Below, in pieces: positions 17,838 to 25,142 of a stretch of 64,000 nt of DNA (position 1 is the stretch's first letter; each line of letters starts with the position of its first letter). The notes under the pieces are model-generated. The model saw only the letters and a list, made by a program, of their open reading frames with translations, was not told the origin of the DNA and searched no databases. Origin of the DNA: Microbacterium sp. SORGH_AS_0862 (GTDB lineage Bacteria; Actinomycetota; Actinomycetes; Actinomycetales; Microbacteriaceae); NCBI RefSeq assembly GCF_030818795.1, contig NZ_JAUTAY010000001.1, positions 1,364,001-1,428,000 on the forward strand, written 5' to 3'. Made by a program: the position numbers and the translations under genes.

Positions 17838-19154
17838 GTGGCGGCGACACTCAATCGGCAGATCCTGAACCTCGCGGTGCCCGCGCTCGGCGCGCTCATC
17901 GCGGAGCCGCTGTTCCTCATCATCGACGCCGCGATGATCGGTCACCTCGGCGTCGTGCCGCTCGCGGGTCTCGGCATCGCATCCGCGGTGCTGCAGACGA
18001 TCGTCGGACTCATGGTGTTCCTCGCCTACTCGACGACTCCCGCGGTGGCGCGTCGCTTCGGCGCCGGGCAGCACGGCTCCGCGGTGACAGCAGGCATCGA
18101 CGGGATGTGGCTGGCCCTCGGCCTGGGCTTCATCCTCGCGGTGGCCGGATACCTCACGACCCCCACACTCGTGGGCCTGTTCGCACCCGCCGCCGACGTC
18201 GCGGCGGAGGCCGAGGCCTACCTCGGAATCTCGATGTGGGGCCTGCCGGCCATGCTCATCGTGTTCGCGGCGACGGGTCTGCTGCGCGGCATGCAGGACA
18301 CCGTGACTCCGCTCTGGATCGCGGGCGCCGGGTTCACGGCGAACGCGGGGCTGAACTGGCTGTTCATCTACGGGTTCGGATGGGGCATCGCCGGCTCCGC
18401 GGTCGGAACCGTCGTGGCCCAGTGGGGCATGGTCGCCGTGTACGTGCTGGTGGTGGGCCGGCTGGCGCGGCGACACGACGCATCCATCCGTCCGCGGCGC
18501 GACAGTGTGTCGGGCGCCGCACGCAGCGGCGGCTGGATGTTCCTGCGCACCGTCTCGTTGCGCGCAGCCCTCCTGGCGACGGTCGCCGTGGCGACGGCGC
18601 TGGGAACCCCGGAACTCGCCGGCTGGCAGGTGGCGTTCACGATCTTCTCGACCGCCGCGTTCGCCCTCGACGCGCTCGCGATCGCGGCGCAGGCCCTGGT
18701 CGGTCGCGGGCTCGGAGAGGACGACCCCGCCTTCGTGCGCCGCGTGCTCGGCCGCACGGTCGCCTGGGGCGTGTGGTTCGGTGTGATCGTCGGGGCGCTG
18801 ATCGGCGGCTTCTCAGGCGTGATCGGACTCGTCTTCACGTCGGATGCGGCCGTCGCCGCGCTCGTGCAGCCCGCGCTGATCGTGCTCGCCGTCGCGCAGC
18901 CGCTGTGCGGCGTGGTGTTCGTGCTCGACGGTGTGCTCATCGGCGCCGGCGACGGCAAGTACCTCGCCCTCGCGGGACTCGCCAACCTCGTGCCGTTCGT
19001 TCCGGCGCTGCTCGTGGTGATGTGGGCCGGCGCCGCGGGAGCTGCCGGCCTGGCCTGGCTCGCGATCGTCTTCTTCGGCGTCTACATGCTGGCGCGCGCT
19101 GTCACCCTCGGCTGGCGCGTGCGCACCGTCGCGTGGATGCGCATCCCCGCCTGA
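17838..19154 (+). CDS. MATE-family efflux transporter (DinF-like)
   Basis: A 438-residue integral membrane protein with about 12 hydrophobic segments in two homologous halves, the MATE size. The start LNRQILNLAVPALGALIAEP with the conserved Pro in TM1, LIIDAAMIGHLGVVPLAGLG, GLLRGMQDTVTPL and the second-half DGVLIGAGDGKYLA are typical of the DinF branch. MATE proteins export drugs or metabolites in exchange for Na+ or H+. DinF in E. coli is in the SOS regulon, but no LexA gene or SOS box was seen here. The substrate is unknown. It is a single gene, divergent from the M13 peptidase gene. Confidence 0.9.
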   Translation: MAATLNRQILNLAVPALGALIAEPLFLIIDAAMIGHLGVVPLAGLGIASAVLQTIVGLMVFLAYSTTPAVARRFGAGQHGSAVTAGIDGMWLALGLGFILAVAGYLTTPTLVGLFAPAADVAAEAEAYLGISMWGLPAMLIVFAATGLLRGMQDTVTPLWIAGAGFTANAGLNWLFIYGFGWGIAGSAVGTVVAQWGMVAVYVLVVGRLARRHDASIRPRRDSVSGAARSGGWMFLRTVSLRAALLATVAVATALGTPELAGWQVAFTIFSTAAFALDALAIAAQALVGRGLGEDDPAFVRRVLGRTVAWGVWFGVIVGALIGGFSGVIGLVFTSDAAVAALVQPALIVLAVAQPLCGVVFVLDGVLIGAGDGKYLALAGLANLVPFVPALLVVMWAGAAGAAGLAWLAIVFFGVYMLARAVTLGWRVRTVAWMRIPA

Positions 19155-19226
19155 GCGCGCTCCGCATCCGACAGCGCGCGCCAACGCCGCGCGCGGGTGC
19201 TCCGGCGCAGGCGCGATTCACCCTGC

Positions 19227-19278
19227 GTGTCTCAAACGTTCACCCTCACGCGGGCTGTTCCGTGCACAAGTGAGACAC
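19227..19278. repeat. GTGTCTCA/TGAGACAC inverted-repeat element, copy 3
   Basis: A 52-bp unit with the same perfect 8-bp ends as copy 2. Like copies 1-2 it has GTTCACC near the left arm and CGTGCACAAG next to the right arm. Confidence 0.6.
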
Positions 19279-19299
19279 GCATGCCCGGACACCCCCTTC

Positions 19300-19351
19300 G
19301 TGTCTCACTCATGCACGGGTGGACCGCACTCGACGTGCACAACTGGGACAC
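19300..19351. repeat. GTGTCTCA/TGGGACAC inverted-repeat element, copy 4
   Basis: A 52-bp unit 22 nt after copy 3. The right end TGGGACAC has one change from TGAGACAC, and CGTGCACAACTG precedes it, as in the other copies. Confidence 0.55.
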
Positions 19352-19592
19352 AGACGTGGCCAGAGACACACACGGGCAAGGGAGACACGCAGAGGGTGCG
19401 GGGGATGCGGGCACGCACTTCAGCCGTGGCATCCCCCGCCCTCGCCGGCCCCAGCGCCAGCGGCCGCCCCAGAGCCAGCGCCGGCCCCCGCGCCGGCCAG
19501 CCGCCCCAGGCCCAGGGCCGGCCCCAGCGCCAGAACCGGCCCCCGGCGGCGCGTCGAACCCCGGCGGCAGCCGCACCGTCATGCCCCCCACG

Positions 19593-20195
19593 TCAGGATG
19601 TGGCATCCGCGCGCATGTCGGGGCAGGTGCCGCCGGGAGTGGTCGCCAACTCGAAGTGCCAGCGTTCATTGGCGTAGGTCTGGCACAGACCGTACGCGGC
19701 GCCGTGCTCACCGAGCCAGAGCTGGCCGTCGAGCGGTCCGATATCGACGGCGTCACCCGTCACGTGCTGCGAGGCCTCCGGGGTCGCCACGAACTGACGC
19801 GCGGTCTCCTCGTCGCCGTAGTAACGGATGGCGTCGCCCAGCAGCCACCGCTGATAGGCCTCGCTGCGCCATCCGCTGGAGATCAGCAACGCCACCCCGT
19901 CACCCGCCGCGTCGGCTGTCGCTGCGCGCATCGCGTCGCGCAGTCCTGCGTCGAGCCCGGCGATGGCGGGCAGGTGATCGTCGGCGACGGTGACGGCCTG
20001 GTCGCCCCGGATGAGGCCGCTCGCCTCGTCGGGCGCGAACGACCCGTCCGTGGTGAGCACGGCTCGCAGCCACACGCCGGCGAGCGCGGCCAGCAGCATC
20101 GCGGCGACCAGACCCATGACGGCGAACACGAGCCGGCGGGACCGCGCCGGAGCGATGACGGATGCGGGTACGACAGAACTGTGCATGCCCCACAT
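19593..20195 (-). CDS. Membrane-anchored VanY-type D-alanyl-D-alanine carboxypeptidase
   Basis: A 200-residue protein with one N-terminal membrane segment (residues about 22-45, LVFAVMGLVAAMLLAALAGV) and an extracellular VanY/peptidase M15 domain. The zinc motif is complete: SQHVTGDAVDIGP gives the SxHxxGxAxD His and Asp, and YANERWHFEL gives the catalytic Glu-x-x-x-His part. LISSGWRSEAYQ is the substrate-binding SGxRS block. It would trim the terminal D-Ala from peptidoglycan stem peptides outside the membrane. The gene diverges from a two-component system and a VanZ-like gene follows that system, but this mixture does not form a vancomycin operon because vanHAX-type genes are absent. Confidence 0.85.
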   Translation of the reverse strand: MWGMHSSVVPASVIAPARSRRLVFAVMGLVAAMLLAALAGVWLRAVLTTDGSFAPDEASGLIRGDQAVTVADDHLPAIAGLDAGLRDAMRAATADAAGDGVALLISSGWRSEAYQRWLLGDAIRYYGDEETARQFVATPEASQHVTGDAVDIGPLDGQLWLGEHGAAYGLCQTYANERWHFELATTPGGTCPDMRADATS

Positions 20196-20261
20196 CCCAC
20201 GCGGGTGCGTGTTATCACAGTGTCAGCACAATCGGATATGTCCGCGATATGCGCTCCCACC

Positions 20262-20267
20262 TAGACT
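20262..20267 (+). promoter_or_regulatory. Leaderless -10 box of the two-component operon
   Basis: TAGACT, 6 nt before the ATG at 20274. Confidence 0.5.
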
Positions 20268-20273
20268 CGCCGC

Positions 20274-20934
20274 ATGCGGGTGCTGATCGTCGAGGACGAG
20301 TTGTTCCTCGCCGAGGCGATCCGCGACGGGCTGCGTCTCGAGGCGATCGCCGCAGACATCGCCGGAGACGGCGACACCGCGCTCGAGCAGCTCGCGGTCA
20401 ACTCCTACGACGTCGTCGTGCTCGACCGCGACATCCCCGGCCCCAACGGCGACGAGATCGCCCGCCGCCTGACAGTCGAAGCCGCGGCTCCCCGCATCCT
20501 CATGCTGACCGCCGCCGACCGGCTCGACGACAAGGAGGCGGGGCTTCGCAAGCGGCGCGGACGACTACCTCACCAAGCCGTTCGCCCTGCGCGAGCTCGT
20601 GCTCCGGCTGCGCGCGCTGGGGCGCCGCCCCGCAGCCGGCGCACCTCCGACGGCCGAGCGCGCGGGGGTGACTCTGGATCGATTCCGACGCGAGGTGTTC
20701 CGCGACGGACGCTACGTCGCCCTCACCCGCAAGCAGTTCGCGGTGCTCGACGTCCTGATGAGCGCCGAGGGCGGCGTCGTCAGTGCGGAGGATCTGCTGG
20801 AGCGGGCGTGGGACGAGAACGCCGACCCGTTCACGAACGCCGTGCGGATCACGATCTCCACGCTGCGCAAGCGCCTCGGCGAACCGTGGGTCATCGAGAC
20901 CGTGCCGGGCGTCGGCTACCGGATGCTGCCGTGA
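20274..20934 (+). pseudogene. OmpR/PhoB-type response regulator interrupted by a one-base frameshift
   Basis: Residues 1-91 read a normal receiver domain (MRVLIVEDELFLAEAI, phospho-acceptor Asp51 in VVVLDRDIPG, MLTAADRLDDKEAGL). Within CTTCGCA at 20544-20550 the frame is lost. One base fewer there would read GLASGADDYLTKPFALREL, the family consensus, and continue into a full winged-helix DNA-binding domain (LTRKQFAVLDVLMS, NAVRITISTLRKRLGE, VIETVPGVGYRMLP) that ends at the TGA overlapping the kinase gene. As written, the first frame runs on into the histidine kinase frame. Either a sequencing error in one T or a real inactivating mutation. The intact protein would be about 219 residues. Confidence 0.85.
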
Positions 20935-22004
20935 CGCCCCGCGGCGTCGGCGTCTCGATCCGCCTGAAGCTCGCGCTCAGCTACGCGGGCTTCCTCATCG
21001 TCGCCGGCGGCGCATTGGTGGCCGTCGGGCTTCTCGTCCTGCGCTTCGTGCCCCAGGGCGCCCTGTTCGGCACCGACGGCGACTGGGCACCCAACCGCGC
21101 CGACCTGCTCGAGGTCTTCACGCGCTACGCCGTCTGGGCGATCATCGCGCTGGTGCTGTTCGGCCTCGTCGGCGGCTGGATCCTCGCCGGTATCGTGCTG
21201 CGCCCGCTCAAGCGCATGACGGATGCGGTCGCCCTCGTACGCGATGGCCGCCTCGACCACAGGGTCGCTCTGCCCGGACGCCGCGACGAGCTGACCGAGC
21301 TCGCCGACACCCTCGACGCGATGCTCGACCGCATCGAGCGCACCCTCGACGAGGAGCGCCGGTTCGCCGCGAACGCGTCACACGAACTGCGCACCCCGCA
21401 CGCTGTCATCCGCACGCTCGTCGAGGTGGCGCAAGCGGACCCCGCCGGACGCGACATCGACACGACGCTCGCCCGCATCGGAGCGACGAACGACCGTGCG
21501 ATCGAGGCGACGGAGGCGCTGCTCGCGCTCGCGCGGGTGGGCCGCGGCGCACCCCTCGCCCTGCAGCGGGTGGACCTGGCGGCGGTCGTCGAGACGGCGC
21601 TCGCGGACGTCCGCCCGGATGCGGACGCCGGCCGCATCCGGATCGACACAGATCTGCGGGCATCCATCGTCACCGCCGACGAGGCGCTGCTGCTGCGACT
21701 GGCCGCCAACCTCCTGCGCAACGCCGTGGTCCACAACGTCGACGACGGATGGATGCTGGTGCGCGTGCGGGAGGGCACACTGATCGTCGAGAACGGCGGC
21801 GAGCAGCTGACCCCCGAGGTCGCCGCGACCCTCACCGAGCCCTTCGTGCGCGGCGCGGGCCGCACCCGCGGGACACACGGCCGTTCCGGCGCCGGCCTGG
21901 GACTCGCGATCGTCGCCTCGATCGTGCGCGCACACGGGGCGACGCTGGCCGTGGTTGCGCGCCCCACCGGCGGACTGCAGGTCACGGTTCACCTGCCGCG
22001 CTGA
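20931..22004 (+). CDS. Sensor histidine kinase (HAMP, HisKA, HATPase)
   Basis: A 357-residue kinase. Two membrane helices (about 13-35 and 62-84) flank a short external loop, then a HAMP domain (LRPLKRMTDAVALVRDGRLD), the H-box ASHELRTPHAVIRTL where the usual Pro-Leu is Pro-His, an N-box (RLAANLLRNAVVHN) and a G-box GRSGAGLGLAIVASIV. The GTG start overlaps the TGA of the response regulator (GTGA), the normal coupling for such pairs. It would phosphorylate the adjacent regulator; if that gene is truly frameshifted, the kinase has lost its partner. The signal is unknown. The 3' end overlaps the VanZ-like gene by 16 nt on the opposite strand. Confidence 0.9.
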   Translation: MTPRGVGVSIRLKLALSYAGFLIVAGGALVAVGLLVLRFVPQGALFGTDGDWAPNRADLLEVFTRYAVWAIIALVLFGLVGGWILAGIVLRPLKRMTDAVALVRDGRLDHRVALPGRRDELTELADTLDAMLDRIERTLDEERRFAANASHELRTPHAVIRTLVEVAQADPAGRDIDTTLARIGATNDRAIEATEALLALARVGRGAPLALQRVDLAAVVETALADVRPDADAGRIRIDTDLRASIVTADEALLLRLAANLLRNAVVHNVDDGWMLVRVREGTLIVENGGEQLTPEVAATLTEPFVRGAGRTRGTHGRSGAGLGLAIVASIVRAHGATLAVVARPTGGLQVTVHLPR

Positions 22005-22414
22005 CCCGATCCGATGGCGCGGACGAGCGTCGCCACGATCACGCCGATCGCGCAGCCGCAGGTGTTCCAGAGCACGTCGCCGGCATCCGGCACCCGGCCG
22101 GGGATCGACTCCTGAGCGATCTCCACGAGCGCCGACAGCACGAATCCGGCCATGATCGCGACGAGCCACGCTCGGCGCGGCAGCAGCAGTGCGAGGGTGG
22201 CACCCACCGGGATGAACAAGAGCGTGTTGAGCACCTGATCGGGCCCGCCCGGCAGCCACGTCAAGACGGGCGCCGCGAGATCCTGCAGCAGCCAGACGAC
22301 GCGGCCCCGCAGCGGATGAACGAAGGCCCGGGGAGCGAGTGTCAGCAGCGCCACGCCCGCGACGGCCGCGACGGCCGCGATGAGGCGGGTGGGTGAGATG
22401 CGCGTGTGCGGCAT
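21989..22414 (-). CDS. VanZ-like membrane protein
   Basis: A 141-residue protein with four hydrophobic segments. The VanZ-like pattern is visible: a first helix, a loop, NTLLFIPVGATLALLLPRR, the second half GFVLSALVEIAQESIPGRVP, and DAGDVLWNTCGCAIGVIVA with the conserved D-x-x-x-N-x-x-G. VanZ of the vanA cluster confers low-level teicoplanin resistance by an unclear mechanism; most chromosomal relatives have no known role. A VanY-like peptidase gene lies 1.8 kb away across the two-component operon, but the set does not resemble a resistance cassette. Confidence 0.82.
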   Translation of the reverse strand: MPHTRISPTRLIAAVAAVAGVALLTLAPRAFVHPLRGRVVWLLQDLAAPVLTWLPGGPDQVLNTLLFIPVGATLALLLPRRAWLVAIMAGFVLSALVEIAQESIPGRVPDAGDVLWNTCGCAIGVIVATLVRAIGSGQRGR

Positions 22415-22476
22415 GTGTCCTCCGGAGTTCGGGAGGAACAGTCCACGTCACGCGATGTTGCGGGAGCGTATGCGCG

Positions 22477-23118
22477 TCAGCGCGCCCAGCGGCGACACCA
22501 CTCGTACATGACGACGGCAGCGGCCGCGGCCGCGTTGATCGAGCGCGTCGAGCCGTACTGCGAGATCTCGACGACCCCGGATGCGGCCGCCACAGCCTCG
22601 GGAGAGAGTCCCGGCCCCTCCTGACCGAACACGAGCACGCAGCGTTCGGGGAGCTCCGCATCCTGCACGGGGACGGAGCCGGGAACGTTGTCGACGGCGA
22701 TGACGGGGAGATGTTCGGCCGCCGCCCATGCCGCGAACGCCGCGACGTCGTCGTGATGGCGCACATGCTGATAGCGGTCGGTGACCATGGCGCCGCGCTT
22801 GTTCCAGCGGCGGCGGCCGATGATGTGCACTTCCGCGGCGGCGAAGGCGTTGGCGCTGCGCACGATCGAGCCGATGTTCATGTCGTGCTGCCAGTTCTCG
22901 ATCGCCACGTGGAATCCGTGCCGGTGCGCGTCGAGATCGGCGACGATCGCCTCCATGCGCCAGTAGCGGTAGCGATCGATCACGTTGCGGCGGTCCCCCG
23001 CGGCGAGCAGGTCCGGATCGAAGTGCGCCTCGTCGGGCCACGGCCCCTCCCAGGGCCCGACGCCGTGCTCGGGAGCGGTGTCCGCGGTGGTGTCCTCCGG
23101 CTCGCCCGCATCCGTCAT
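22477..23118 (-). CDS. TrmH/SpoU-family RNA 2'-O-methyltransferase
   Basis: A 213-residue protein with the three SPOUT motifs: NIGSIVRSANAFA (motif 1, catalytic Arg), LVFGQEGPGLSPEA (motif 2, SAM loop) and ISQYGSTRSINAAAAAAVVM (motif 3, trefoil knot). It methylates a ribose 2'-OH in tRNA or rRNA using SAM; the exact nucleotide cannot be told. An acidic, low-conservation N-terminus of about 35 residues precedes the fold. The ATG is preceded by TAGCCT at 6 nt. The gene is monocistronic and divergent from the Nramp transporter gene. Confidence 0.9.
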   Translation of the reverse strand: MTDAGEPEDTTADTAPEHGVGPWEGPWPDEAHFDPDLLAAGDRRNVIDRYRYWRMEAIVADLDAHRHGFHVAIENWQHDMNIGSIVRSANAFAAAEVHIIGRRRWNKRGAMVTDRYQHVRHHDDVAAFAAWAAAEHLPVIAVDNVPGSVPVQDAELPERCVLVFGQEGPGLSPEAVAAASGVVEISQYGSTRSINAAAAAAVVMYEWCRRWAR

Positions 23119-23124
23119 CCACCC

Positions 23125-23130
23125 AGGCTA
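23125..23130 (-). promoter_or_regulatory. Leaderless -10 box of the TrmH gene
   Basis: TAGCCT on the minus strand, 6 nt before the ATG at 23118. Confidence 0.5.
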
Positions 23131-23169
23131 GCCGCGCCCGCGTTCGCTTCTCACCCCGTGGAACAGCTC

Positions 23170-23187
23170 TTTTCGGCATCCCGAAAA
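23170..23187. promoter_or_regulatory. DtxR/MntR-type operator, upstream copy
   Basis: TTTTCGGCATCCCGAAAA is an 18-bp palindrome with one mismatched pair. It covers the -35 region of the Nramp gene. The near-identical second copy starts 29 nt downstream. Confidence 0.7.
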
Positions 23188-23193
23188 ATGAGG

Positions 23194-23199
23194 TACGGT
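23194..23199 (+). promoter_or_regulatory. Leaderless -10 box of the Nramp gene
   Basis: TACGGT lies 6 nt before the ATG at 23206 and is squeezed between the two palindromes, so a repressor on them would block RNA polymerase. Confidence 0.55.
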
Positions 23200-23214
23200 T
23201 TCGGCATGCCGAAA
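23199..23214. promoter_or_regulatory. DtxR/MntR-type operator spanning the start codon
   Basis: TTTCGGCATGCCGAAA is a perfect 16-bp palindrome whose centre is the ATG start codon of the Nramp gene. It overlaps the predicted transcription start of a leaderless mRNA. Confidence 0.72.
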
Positions 23215-24459
23215 ACTCTGACCGTCGCTCCCGTCCAGGCGCCCGCGCGTCGGATGGTGTGGCTGCTGGGGCCGGCGCTGGTCGCCGGGGTGGCCTACCT
23301 CGACCCGGGGAACGTCGCGGCGAACATGACCGCCGGCGCCACGTTCGGCTACCTGCTCGTGTGGGTCGTCGTGCTCGGCAACCTCATGGCGTGGCTGATC
23401 CAGTACCTGTCCGCGAAGCTCGGGATCGTCACGGGCCAGAGCCTGCCCGACCTCCTCGGCCGCCGCATCCGCCGCCCGTGGGCCCGGCGGCTCTACTGGC
23501 TGCAGGCCGAACTCGTGGCGATGGCCACGGATGTGGCGGAGGTGATCGGCGGCGCGGTCGCGCTCAATCTCCTCTTCGGTATCCCGCTGCTGTGGGGCGG
23601 CGTGATCACCGGCGTCGTGTCGATGGCCGTCCTGACGGTGCAGTCGCGCCGCGGCGCCCGCGCGTTCGAGACCGTCGTCATCACGATGCTCATCGTCATC
23701 GTGGTCGGCTTCTGCGCCGGGATCATTTTCTCGCCGCCGGATGCGGACGGCCTCGTACAGGGCCTGGTGCCCCGTTTCGAAGGCACCGACTCGGTGCTGC
23801 TGGCCGCATCCATCCTGGGTGCGACCGTCATGCCGCACGCGATCTACGCGCACTCCTCGCTGGCGCGCGACCGCTTCCCGCTGACGGATGCCGCCCCCGC
23901 CGATCGTGAGCGCCGCCTCCTGCGCGCCACGCGGTGGGACGTCACGATCGCCATGGCCGTCGCCGGCACGACGAACCTCATCATGCTGCTGCTGGCCGCA
24001 TCCAGCCTCGCCGGAGTGCCCGGTACCGATTCCCTCGAGGGCGCGTATGCGGCCCTGTCGGCGGGGCTCGGACCGGTCGTCGCCACGCTCTTCGCCGTGG
24101 GCCTGCTCGCGAGCGGGCTGGCCTCGACCTCGGTCGGCGCCTACGCCGGCTCCGAGATCATGAAGGGGCTGCTGCACGTACGCGTGCCGCTGTTGGCTCG
24201 GCGGCTCGTCACCCTGATTCCGGCCCTCGTGATCCTGGGACTCGGCCTCGACCCGACCCTCGCGCTGGTGCTCAGCCAGGTCGTCCTCTCGTTCGGCATC
24301 CCGTTCGCCCTCATCCCGCTCGTCTGGCTGACGGCCCAGCGCGGCCTGCTCGGCCGGTACCGCAACCGCATCGCGACGACCGTCGCGGGAGCAGCCGCAT
24401 CCGTGTTCCTGGTCGCTCTCAACGCGCTGCTCATCTGGCTCGTCATCACGGGCGGGTAG
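23206..24459 (+). CDS. mntH: Nramp-family Mn2+/Fe2+ transporter MntH
   Basis: A 417-residue, 11-helix membrane protein. TM1 has the metal-binding YLDPGNVAANMTAG (Asp and Asn ligands), TM6 the second site MPHAIYAHSSL (Met and His), plus the family signature region LIQYLSAKLGIVTGQSLPDL. MntH proteins import Mn2+ or Fe2+ with protons. The chosen ATG lies in a perfect palindrome and 6 nt after a TANNNT box; an alternative in-frame ATG at 23188 would add six residues. A DtxR-family regulator gene starts 10 nt after the stop, and the palindromes are its likely binding sites, so metal-dependent repression is expected. Confidence 0.93.
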   Translation: MPKTLTVAPVQAPARRMVWLLGPALVAGVAYLDPGNVAANMTAGATFGYLLVWVVVLGNLMAWLIQYLSAKLGIVTGQSLPDLLGRRIRRPWARRLYWLQAELVAMATDVAEVIGGAVALNLLFGIPLLWGGVITGVVSMAVLTVQSRRGARAFETVVITMLIVIVVGFCAGIIFSPPDADGLVQGLVPRFEGTDSVLLAASILGATVMPHAIYAHSSLARDRFPLTDAAPADRERRLLRATRWDVTIAMAVAGTTNLIMLLLAASSLAGVPGTDSLEGAYAALSAGLGPVVATLFAVGLLASGLASTSVGAYAGSEIMKGLLHVRVPLLARRLVTLIPALVILGLGLDPTLALVLSQVVLSFGIPFALIPLVWLTAQRGLLGRYRNRIATTVAGAAASVFLVALNALLIWLVITGG

Positions 24460-24462
24460 CCT
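24457..24462 (+). promoter_or_regulatory. Leaderless -10 box of the DtxR-family gene
   Basis: TAGCCT, 6 nt before the GTG at 24469. Its TAG is at the same time the stop codon of mntH, so the regulator may have its own promoter in addition to read-through. Confidence 0.45.
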
Positions 24463-24468
24463 GACGGG

Positions 24469-25116
24469 GTGCCCACATCCGCAGCCGTCGACGACTACCT
24501 GAAGGTCGTGTACCAGCACACGGAATGGCAGGACGAGCGGATCACGCCGTCGCAGCTCGCGCAGCAGCTGGGGCTCGCGCCATCGAGCGTCACGGAGATG
24601 GTGCAGAAGCTCGCCGCGGCGGGGCTCGTGAGCCATCGCCGATACGGCCCGATCACGCTGACCGAGAAGGGCCTCGCGCGCGCGGCGGCGATCGTGCGTC
24701 GCCACCGCCTCGTCGAGACGTGGCTCGTACGCGAGTACGGCTACACCTGGGACGAGGTGCACGACGAGGCCGAGATCCTCGAGCATGCTCTCAGCGACCG
24801 GCTGCTCGATCGCATCGACGAACGCCTCGGGCGGCCGCGCTTCGATCCCCACGGCGATGCCATCCCCGACGTGCTCGGCCAGGTGGAGCGCGTGCCGTTC
24901 GTGCTGCTCGCCGACGCTGCGGCGGGGCACGTGGGCCGCGTGCTGCGGGTCAACGACCGCGATCCCGATCTGCTCCGCGAGCTCGAACGCCGCGGCTTGG
25001 ACGTCGACCACCGCGTGGAGGTGCTCGAGCCCGCTCCTGCCCTGCGCGTCCGCGTGGACGGCACCGAGATCAGCATCCCTCCCGCGGCGCACCACGCGAT
25101 CTGGCTCTCCGCCTGA
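24469..25116 (+). CDS. DtxR/MntR-family metal-dependent regulator
   Basis: A 215-residue protein with the three DtxR parts: a winged helix (AAVDDYLKVVYQHTEW, ITPSQLAQQLGLAPSSVTEMVQKLAA), a dimerisation/metal domain with WDEVHDEAEILEHALSD and GRPRFDPHGDAIP carrying the Glu/His/Cys-site region, and a C-terminal SH3-like (FeoA-type) domain after about residue 140. At low metal it leaves DNA; with bound Mn2+ or Fe2+ it represses uptake genes. The Nramp gene directly upstream with two palindromes suggests a manganese-sensing MntR role, but an iron sensor is not excluded. GTG start at 6 nt from a TANNNT box. Confidence 0.9.
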   Translation: MPTSAAVDDYLKVVYQHTEWQDERITPSQLAQQLGLAPSSVTEMVQKLAAAGLVSHRRYGPITLTEKGLARAAAIVRRHRLVETWLVREYGYTWDEVHDEAEILEHALSDRLLDRIDERLGRPRFDPHGDAIPDVLGQVERVPFVLLADAAAGHVGRVLRVNDRDPDLLRELERRGLDVDHRVEVLEPAPALRVRVDGTEISIPPAAHHAIWLSA

Positions 25117-25142
25117 CGCGAGCGGATGCGGCGCGCGCCGCC

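Larger units (their letters stand above)
19155..19592. other. 438-bp intergenic region with repeats and low-complexity sequence
   Basis: Holds two 52-bp inverted-repeat elements (19227-19351) and a C/G-rich low-complexity run of about 120 bp near 19435-19560 built from CCAGCGCCAG-like units. Open frames across it have no recognisable protein features. It separates the convergent MATE and VanY-like genes. Confidence 0.6.

Noticed and set aside
17703..18476. N-terminal extension of the M13 peptidase to 912 residues
   Set aside because: The extra part is His/Arg-rich shadow of the MATE gene and the family starts at the inner ATG.
19435..19560. Low-complexity run read as a Gly/Ala/Pro-rich protein segment
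   Set aside because: No ribosome site, no conserved start and no folded part on either side; treated as intergenic.
20274..22004. A genuine fused receiver-kinase protein of 576 residues
   Set aside because: Between the two domains the translation is Arg-rich nonsense, and one base restores two separate standard genes.
19593..22414. A vancomycin-resistance cluster (vanY, two-component pair, vanZ)
   Set aside because: No vanH, vanA or vanX genes are present, the genes point in different directions and the kinase is not VanS-specific.
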